Part shown: in pieces, positions 12,001 to 21,000 of the stretch | Layout of the letters: every line of letters begins with the position of its first letter | How positions within the stretch are numbered: the first letter of the stretch is position 1 | Assembly: GCF_000003815.2 (NCBI RefSeq) | Contig: NC_049982.1 | Coordinates: forward strand, 8,683,092 to 8,705,775 | From: Branchiostoma floridae | Taxonomy: Eukaryota; Chordata; Leptocardii; Amphioxiformes; Branchiostomatidae | DNA length: 22,684 nucleotides | Reading direction: 5' to 3' | Program-made: the position numbers and the translations under genes | Notes under the pieces: model-generated | Databases searched by the model: none | What the model was told of the DNA's origin: nothing | What the model saw: the letters and a program-made list of their open reading frames with translations, nothing else

Positions 12001-15000
12001 TTGGCATCCCAAAATGAGACTCAGGTCTGCATAGTCGCTGTACCGTAGTTGTAGGTAGGGTTGTCCGCAGCGTGGTTGCTATTGTAGTTGGTTTTGTTGT
12101 CAATAGTGTGGATTCGTCAGTTGTCTTGTGCGTGGTGAGAAAAGTTGTGGGCATTGTTGTTTGATGAGTTGTACTTAATGTAGTTTGTCTCTGTATTAGA
12201 TAAAGACGAAATTGGGTCTTGAATCTATTGCTTCGAGATAACGATGGAAGAAGTAAGGTTTAATCAAACGTCATATGACAGGAATTTAAAACTGGACAGT
12301 ACATGTCAAGATAACAGTCAAGACATCGTCAAAGCCTCAACATGACTTGGGCATTCGACAGTAATAGTTCAATTCTGTACCGTAGTGGAGGGTAGAGTTG
12401 TCTGTTGCGTGGTCGATACTGTAGTCGGTTTTGTGGTCAATTGTGTGGATACGTCAGTTGTCTTGTGTGTAGTTAAAACAGTGGTGGGAATTGTTGTTCT
12501 ATGAGTTGTACTTAATGTAGTTTGCCTCTGCATTTGATAGAAAAGAAAAAGTATTTTTGCCGTTCAATGACCGTATAGAATTCCTCTAGCAACCTATAGT
12601 GGTAAGAAAACTTTGAGGATCATTAAAGAATTTCGTCCAAAATACAGTCAAATAGCTAGCTAAATCATTTTGGTACATTTTGGAATCATATGATACTTTG
12701 AATCGTTTAGTGTTGTTTACCGTCGTTGTGGCTTGAGTTGTCAGCTGCGTTGTTTGTGCCGTTGTAGACTTGGTTGTCAGTGCTGTAGATTCGTCGGTTG
12801 TCATTGACGTTGTAAGACTAGTTGTAGGCATTGTTGTTTGCTGAGTTGTACGTTGTGTAGTTTGTGTCTGTATTAGATGTGGGAAAATAAGATGTTTTAT
12901 GTTTCGCTTAATGATGTTGGAAAATAAAGACAAGTAATTATACGTCATTATAATAGAATTAAGAAAGCCTATCAAAGAAGTTGGTTAAAGAAGCCGTCTA
13001 CAAGCCGCATATGAGTCGGTTAGTTCCTTTTCTTAAACAGATTAGCTCTGATCCGTTGCTGTACCGTAGTTGTGGGTAGAGTTGTCCGTAGTGTGGTCGA
13101 TACTGTAGTTGGCTTTGTGGTCAAANNNNNNNNNNNNNNNNNNNNNNNNNNNNNNNNNNNNNNNNNNNNNNNNNNNNNNNNNNNNNNNNNNNNNNNNNNN
13201 NNNNNNNNNNNNNNNNNNNNNNNNNNNNNNNNNNNNNNNNNNNNNNNNNNNNNNNNNNNNNNNNNNNNNNNNNNNNNNNNNNNNNNNNNNNNNNNNNNNN
13301 NNNNNNNNNNNNNNNNNNNNNNNNNNNNNNNNNNNNNNNNNNNNNNNNNNNNNNNNNNNNNNNNNNNNNNNNNNNNNNNNNNNNNNNNNNNNNNNNNNNN
13401 NNNNNNNNNNNNNNNNNNNGCAGCATAGTTGCTATAATTGTAGTTGGTTTTGTTGTCAATAGTGTGATTTCGTCAGTTGTCTTGTGCGTGGTGAGAAAAG
13501 TTGTGGGCATTGTTGTTTGATGAGTTGTACTTAATGTAGTTTGTCTCTGTATTAGATAAAGGCGAAATTGGGTCTTGAATCTATTGCTTCGAGATAACGA
13601 TGGAAGAAGTAACGTTTAGTCAAACGTCATATGACAGGAATTTAAAACTGGACAGTACATGTCAAGATAACAGTCAAGACATCGTCAAAGCCTTAACATG
13701 ACTCGGGCATTCGACAGTAATAGTTCAATTCTGTACCGTAGTGGAGGGTAGTGTTGTCCGTAGCGTGGTCGATACTGTAGTCGGTTTTGTGGTCAATTGT
13801 GTGGATACGTCAGTTGTCTTGTGTGTAGTTAAAACAGTGGTGGGAATTGTTGTTCTATGAGTTGTACTTAATGTAGTTTGCCTCTGCATTTGATAGAAAA
13901 GAAAAAGTATTTTTGCCGTTCAATGACCGTATAGAATTCCTCTAGCAACCTATAGTGGTAAGAAAACTTTGAGGATCATTAAAGAATTTCGTCCAAAATA
14001 CAGTCAAATAGCTAGCTAAATCATTTTGGTACATTTTGGAATCATATGATACTTTGAATCGTTTAGTGTTGTTTACCGTCGTTGTGGCTTGAGTTGTCAG
14101 CTGCGTTGTTTGTGCCGTTGTAGACTTGGTTGTCAGTGCTGTAGATTCGTCGGTTGTCATTGACGTTGTAAGACTAGTTGTAGGCATTGTTGTTTGCTGA
14201 GTTGTACGTTGTGTAGTTTGTGTCTGTATTAGATGTGGGAAAATAAGATGTTTTATGTTTCGCTTAATGATGTTGGAAAATAAAGACAAGTAATTATACG
14301 TCATTATAATAGAATTAAGAAAGCCTATCAAAGAAGTTGGTTAAAGAAGCCGTCTACAAGCCGCATATGAGTCGGTTAGTTCCTTTTCTTAAACAGATTA
14401 GCTCTGATGCGTTGCTGTACCGTAGTTGTGGGTAGAGTTGTCCGTAGTGTGGTCGATACTGTAGTTGGCTTTGTGGTCAAAAGTGTGGATTCCTCAGTGG
14501 GCTTGAGCGTAGTCAAAAGAGTGGTTGGCATTGTTGTTCTATGAGTTGTTTTTAATGTCGTTTGTCTCTGCATTGAATAAAGTGGAAATAAGTGTGAAAT
14601 TTTTGCGTTGTCAGGATATAAGAAAAGTTAGTCTAACGTCATGTTAGAATTCATCTGTGGGACAGTGAAAGTCAAGAAGCCATCTGAACAATTCATATGA
14701 TATTGGCATCCCAAAATGAGACTCAGGTCTGTAAAGTCGCTGTACCGTAGTTGTAGGTAGGGTTGTCCGCAGCGTGGTTGCTATTGTAGTTGGTATTGTT
14801 GTCAATAGTGTGGATTCGTCAGTTGTCTTGTGCGTGGTGAGAAAAGTTGTGGGCATTGTTGTTTGATGAGTTGTACTTAATGTAGTTTGTCTCTGTATTA
14901 GATAAAGACGAAATTGGGTCTTGAATCTATTGCTTCGAGATAACGATAGAAGAAGTAACGTTTAGTCAAACGTCATATGACAGGAATTTAAAACTGGACA

Positions 15001-18000
15001 GTACATGTCAAGATAACAGTCAAGACATCGTCAAAGCCTCAACATGACTTGGGCATTCGACAGTAATAGTTCAATTCTGTACCGTAGTGGAAGGTAGTGC
15101 TGTCCGTAGCGTGGTCGATACTGTAGTCGGTTTTGTGGTCAATTGTGTGGATACGTCAGTTGTCTTGTGTGTAGTTAAAACACTGGTGGGAATTGTTGTT
15201 CTATGAGTTGTACTTAAAGTAGTTTGCCTCTGCATTTGATAGAAAAGAAAAAGTATTTTTTGCCGTTCAATGACCGTATAGAATTCCTCTAAAAACCCTC
15301 AGTGGTAAGAAAACTTTGAGGATCATCAACAAAATTCGTCCAAAATATTCATAGCTAGCTAAATCNNNNNNNNNNNNNNNNNNNNNNNNNNNNNNNNNNN
15401 NNNNNNNNNNNNNNNNNNNNNNNNNNNNNNNNNNNNNNNNNNNNNNNNNNNNNNNNNNNNNNNNNTTGGTTGTCAGTGCTGTAGATTCGTCGGTTGTCAT
15501 TGACGTTGTAAGACTAGTTGTAGGCATTGTTGTTTGCTGAGTTGTACGTTGGGTAGTTTGTGTCTGTATTAGATGTGGGAAAATAAGATGTTTTATGTTT
15601 CGCTTAATGATGTTGGAAAATAAAGACAAGTAATTATACGTCATTATAATAGAATTAAGAAAGCCTATCAAAGAAGTTGGTCAAAGAAGCCGTCTACAAG
15701 CCGCATATGAGTCGGTTAGTTCCTTTTCTTAAAAAGATTAGCTCTGATGCGTTGCTGTACCGTAGTTGTGGGTAGAGTTGTCCGTAGTGTGGTCGACACT
15801 GTAGTTGGCTTTGTGGTCAAAAGTGTTGATTCCTCAGTGGGCTTGAGCGTAGTCAAAAGAGTGGTTGGCATTGTTGTTCTATGAGTTGTTTTTAATGTCA
15901 TTTGTCTCTGCATTGAATAAAGTGGAAATAAGTGTGAAATTTTTGCGTTGTCAGGATGAAGTAAAAGTTAGTCTAAAGTCATGTTAGAATTCATCGGTGG
16001 GACAGTGAAAGAAAACAGTCAAGAAGCCATCTAAACAATTCATATGATATTGGCATTCCAAAATGAGACTCAGGTCTGCATAGTCACTGTACCGTAGTTG
16101 GAGGTAGGGTTGTCCGCAGCGTGGTTGCTATTGTAGTTGGTTTTGTTGTCAATAGTGTGGATTCGTCAGTTGTCTTGTGCGTGGTGAGAAAAGTTGTGGG
16201 CATTGTTGTTTGATGAGTTGTACTTAATGTAGTTTGTCTCTGTATTAGATAAAGACGAAATTTGGTCTTGAATCTATTGCTTCGAGATAACGATGGAAGA
16301 AGTAAGGTTTAGTCAAACGACATATGACAGGAATTTAAAACTGGACAGTACATGTCAAGATAACAGTCAAGACATCGTCAAAGCTTTAACATGACTCTGG
16401 CATTCGACAGTAATAGTTCAATTCTGTACCGTAGTGGAGGGTAGTGTTGTCCGTAGCGTGGTCGATACTGTAGTCGGTTTTGTGGTCAATTGTGTGGATA
16501 CGTCAGTTGTCTTGTGTGTAGTTAAAACACTGGTGGGAATTGTTGTTCTATGAGTTGTACTTAATGTAGTTTGCCTCTGCATTTGATAGAAAAGAAAAGT
16601 ATTTTTTGCCGTTCAATGACCGTATAGAATTTCTCTAGCAACCCATAGTGGTAAGAAAACTTTGAGGATCATTAAAGAATTTCGTCCAAAAAAGTCAAAT
16701 AGCTAGCTAAATCATTTTGGCACATTTTGGAATGATACTTTGAATCGTTAAGTGTTGTTTACCGTCGTTGTGGCTTGAGTTGTCAGCTGCGCTGTTTGTG
16801 CCGTTGTAGACTTGGTTGTCAGTGCTGTAGATTCGTCGGTTGTCATTGAAGNNNNNNNNNNNNNNNNNNNNNNNNNNNNNNNNNNNNNNNNNNNNNNNNN
16901 NNNNNNNNNNNNNNNNNNNNNNNNNNNNNNNNNNNNNNNNNNNNNNNNNNNTCGCTTAATGATGTTGGAAAATACAGACAAGTAATCATACGTCATTGTA
17001 ATAGAATGAAGAAAGCCTATCAAAGAAGTTGGTTAAAGAAGCCGTCTACAAGCCGCATATGAGTCGGTTAGTTCCTTTTCGTAGACAGATTAGCTCTGAT
17101 GCGTTGCTGTACCGTAGTTGTGGGTAGAGTTGTCCGTAGTGTGGTCAACGCTGTAGTTGGCTTTGTGGTCAAAAGTGTTGATTCCTCAGTGGGCTTGAGC
17201 GTAGTCAAAAGAGTGGTTGGCATTGTTGTTCTATGAGTTGTTTTGAATGTCGTTTGTCTCTGCATTGAATAAAGTGGAAATAAGTGTGAACTTTTCGCGT
17301 TGTCAGGATGAAGTAAAAGTTAGTCTAAAGTCATGTTAGAATTCATCGGTGGGACAGTGAAAGCAAACAGTCCAGAAACCATCTAAACAATTCATATGAT
17401 ATTGGCATTCCAAAATGAGACTCAGGTCTGCAAAGTCGCTGTACCGTAGTTGGAGGTAGGGTTGTCCGCAGCGTGGTTGCTATTGTAGTTGGTTTTGTTG
17501 TCAATAGTGTGGATTCGTCAGTTGTCTTGTGCGTGGTGAGAAAAGTTGTGGGCATTGTTGTTTTATGAGTTGTACTTAATGTAGTTTGTCTCTGTATTAG
17601 ATAAAAACAGAATTGGGTCTTGAATCTATTGCGTCGAGATAACGCTGGAAGAAGTTACGTTTAGTCAAACGTCATATGACAGGAATTTAAAAGGACAGTA
17701 CATGTCAAGATAACAGTCAAGAAATCGTCAAAGCCTCAACATGACTTGGGCATTCAACTAATGGTTCAATTCTGTACCGTAGTGGAGGGTAGTGTTGTCC
17801 GTAGCGTGGTCGATACTGTAGTTGGTTTTGTGGTCAATTGTGTGGATACGTCAGTTGTCTTGTGTGTAGTTAAAACACTGGTGGGAATTGTTGTTCTATG
17901 AGTTGTACTTAATGTAGTTTGCCTCTGCATTTGACAGAAAAGAAAAAGCATTTTTTTGCCGTTCAATGACCGTATAGAATTCCTCTAGCAACCCATGGTG

Positions 18001-21000
18001 GTAAGAAAACTTTGAGGATCATTAAAGAATTTCGTCCAAAAAAAGTCAAATAGCTAGATAAATCATTTTGGTACATTTTGGAATGATACTTTGAATCGTT
18101 AAGTGTTATTTACCGTCGTTGTGGCTTGAGTTGTCAGCTGCGTTGTTTGTGCCGTTGTAGACTTGGTTGTCAGTGCTGTAGATTCGTCGGTGGTCATTGA
18201 CGTTGTCAGACTAGTTGTAGGCATTGTTGTTTGCTGAGTTGTACGTTGTGTAGTTTGTGTCTGTATTAGATGTGGCAAAATAAGATGTTTTATGTTTCGC
18301 TTAATGATGTTGGAAAATAAAGACAAGTAATCATACGTCATTGTAATAGAATTAAGAAAGCCTATCAAAGAAGTTGGTTAAAGAAGCCGTCTACAAGCCG
18401 CCTATGAGTCGGTTAGTTCCTTGTCTTAAAGAAATTAGCTCTGATTCGTTGCTGTACCGTAGTTGTGGGTAGAGTTGTCCGTAGTGTGGTCGACACTGTA
18501 GTTGGCTTTGTGGTCAAAAGTGTGGATTCCTCAGTTGGCTTGAGCGTAGTCAAAAGGGTGGTTGGCATTGTTGTTCTATGAGTTGTTTTTAATGTCCGTT
18601 GTCTCTGCATTGAATAGAGTGGAAATAAGTGTNNNNNNNNNNNNNNNNNNNNNNNNNNNNNNNNNNNNNNNNNNNNNNNNNNNNNNNNNNNNNNNNNNNN
18701 NNNNNNNNNNNNNNNNNNNNNNNNNNNNNNNNNNNNNNNNNNNNNNNNNNNNNNNNNNNNNNNNNNNNNNNNNNNNNNNNNNNNNNNNNNNNNNNNNNNN
18801 NNNNNNNNNNNNNNNNNNNNNNNNNNNNNNNNNNNNNNNNNNNNNNNNNNNNNNNNNNNNNNNNNNNNNNNNNNNNNNNNNNNNNNNNNNNNNNNNNNNN
18901 NNNNNNNNNNNNNNNNNNNNNNNNNNNNNNNNNNNNNNNNNNNNNNNNNNNNNNNNNNNNNNNNNNNNNNNNNNNNNNNNNNNNNNNNNNNNNNNNNNNN
19001 NNNNNNNNNNNNNNNNNNNNNNNNNNNNNNNNNNNNNNNNNNNNNNNNNNNNNNNNNNNNNNNNNNNNNNNNNNNNNNNNNNNNNNNNNNNNNNNNNNNN
19101 NNNNNNNNNNNNNNNNNNNNNNNNNNNNNNNNNNNNNNNNNNNNNNNNNNNNNNNNNNNNNNNNNNNNNNNNNNNNNNNNNNNNNNNNNNNNNNNNNNNN
19201 NNNNNNNNNNNNNNNNNNNNNNNNNNNNNNNNNNNNNNNNNNNNNNNNNNNNNNNNNNNNNNNNNNNNNNNNNNNNNNNNNNNNNNNNNNNNNNNNNNNN
19301 NNNNNNNNNNNNNNNNNNNNNNNNNNNNNNNNNNNNNNNNNNNNNNNNNNNNNNNNNNNNNNNNNNNNNNNNNNNNNNNNNNNNNNNNNNNNNNNNNNNN
19401 NNNNNNNNNNNNNNNNNNNNNNNNNNNNNNNNNNNNNNNNNNNNNNNNNNNNNNNNNNNNNNNNNNNNNNNNNNNNNGAGTTGTCAGCTGCGTTGTTTGT
19501 GCCGTTGTAGACTTGGTTGTCAGTGCTGTAGATTCGTCGGTTGTCATTGACGTTGTAAGACTAGTTGTAGGCATTGTTGTTTGCTGAGTTGTACGTTGTG
19601 TAGTTTGTGTCTGTATTAGATGTGGGAAAATAAGATGTTTTATGTTTCGCTTAATGATGTTGGAAAATAAAGACAAGTAATTATACGTCATTACAATAGA
19701 ATTAAGAAAGCCTATCAAAGAAGTTGGTTAAAGAAGCCGTCTACAAGCCGCATATGAGTCGGTTAGTTCCTTTTCTTAAAAAGATTAGCTCTGATGCGTT
19801 GCTGTACCGTAGTTGTGGGTAGAGTTGTCCGTAGTGTGGTCGATACTGTAGTTGGCTTTGTGGTCAAAAGTGTGGATTCCTCAGTGGGCTTGAGCGTAGT
19901 CAAAAGAGTGGTTGGCATTGTTGTTCTATGAGTTGTTTTTAATGTCGTTTGTCTCTGCATTGAATAAAGTGGAAATAAGTGTGAAATTTTTGCGTTGTCA
20001 GGATATAAGAAAAGTTAGTCTAACGTCATGTTAGAATTCATCTGTGGGACAGTGAAAGTCAAGAAACCATCTAAACAATTCATATGATATTGGCATCCCA
20101 AAATGAGACTCAGGTCTGCAAAGTCGCTGTACCGTAGTTGGAGGTAGGGTTATCCGCAGCGTAGTTGCTATAATTGTAGTTGGTTTTGTTGTCAATAGTG
20201 TGGATTCGTCAGTTGTCTTGTGCGTGGTGAGAAAAGTTGTGGGCATTGTTGTTTGATGAGTTGTACTTAATGTAGTTTGTCTCTGTATTAGATAAAGGCG
20301 AAATTGGGTCTTGAATCTATTGCTTCGAGATAACGATGGAAGAAGTAACGTTTAGTCAAACGTCATATGACAGGAATTTAAAACTGGACAGTACATGTCA
20401 AGATAACAGTCAAGACATCGTCAAAGCCTTAACATGACTCGGGCATTCGACAGTAATAGTTCAATTCTGTACCGTAGTGGAGGGTAGTGTTGTCCGTAGC
20501 GTGGTCGATACTGTAGTCGGTTTTGTGGTCAATTGTGTGGATACGTCAGTTGTCTTGTGTGTAGTTAAAACAGTGGTGGGAATTGTTGTTCTATGAGTAG
20601 TACTTAATGTAGTTTGCCTCTGCATTTGATAGAAAAGAAAAAGTATTTTTGCCGTTCAATGACCGTATAGAATTCCTCTAGCAACCTATAGTGGTNNNNN
20701 NNNNNNNNNNNNNNNNNNNNNNNNNNNNNNNNNNNNNNNNNNNNNNNNNNNNNNNNNNNNNNNNNNNNNNNNNNNNNNNNNNNNNNNNNNNNNNNATCAT
20801 TGCTAAATCATTTTGGCACATTTGGAATGAAACTTTGAATCGTTTAGTGTGTTTTACCGTCGTTGTGGCTTGAGTTGTCAGCTGCGTTGTTTGTGCCGTT
20901 GTAGACTTGGTTGTCAGTGCTGTAGATTCGTCGGTTGTCATTGACGTTGTAAGACTAGTTGTAGGCATTGTTGTTTGCTGAGTTGTACGTTGTGTAGTTT

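Noticed and set aside
13072-19587. Plus-strand open frames (Val-rich, such as those near 13072-13428 and 18562-19587).
   Set aside because: They are the antisense of Thr codons and are long only because they run through N gaps. No splice signals or frame conservation on that strand.
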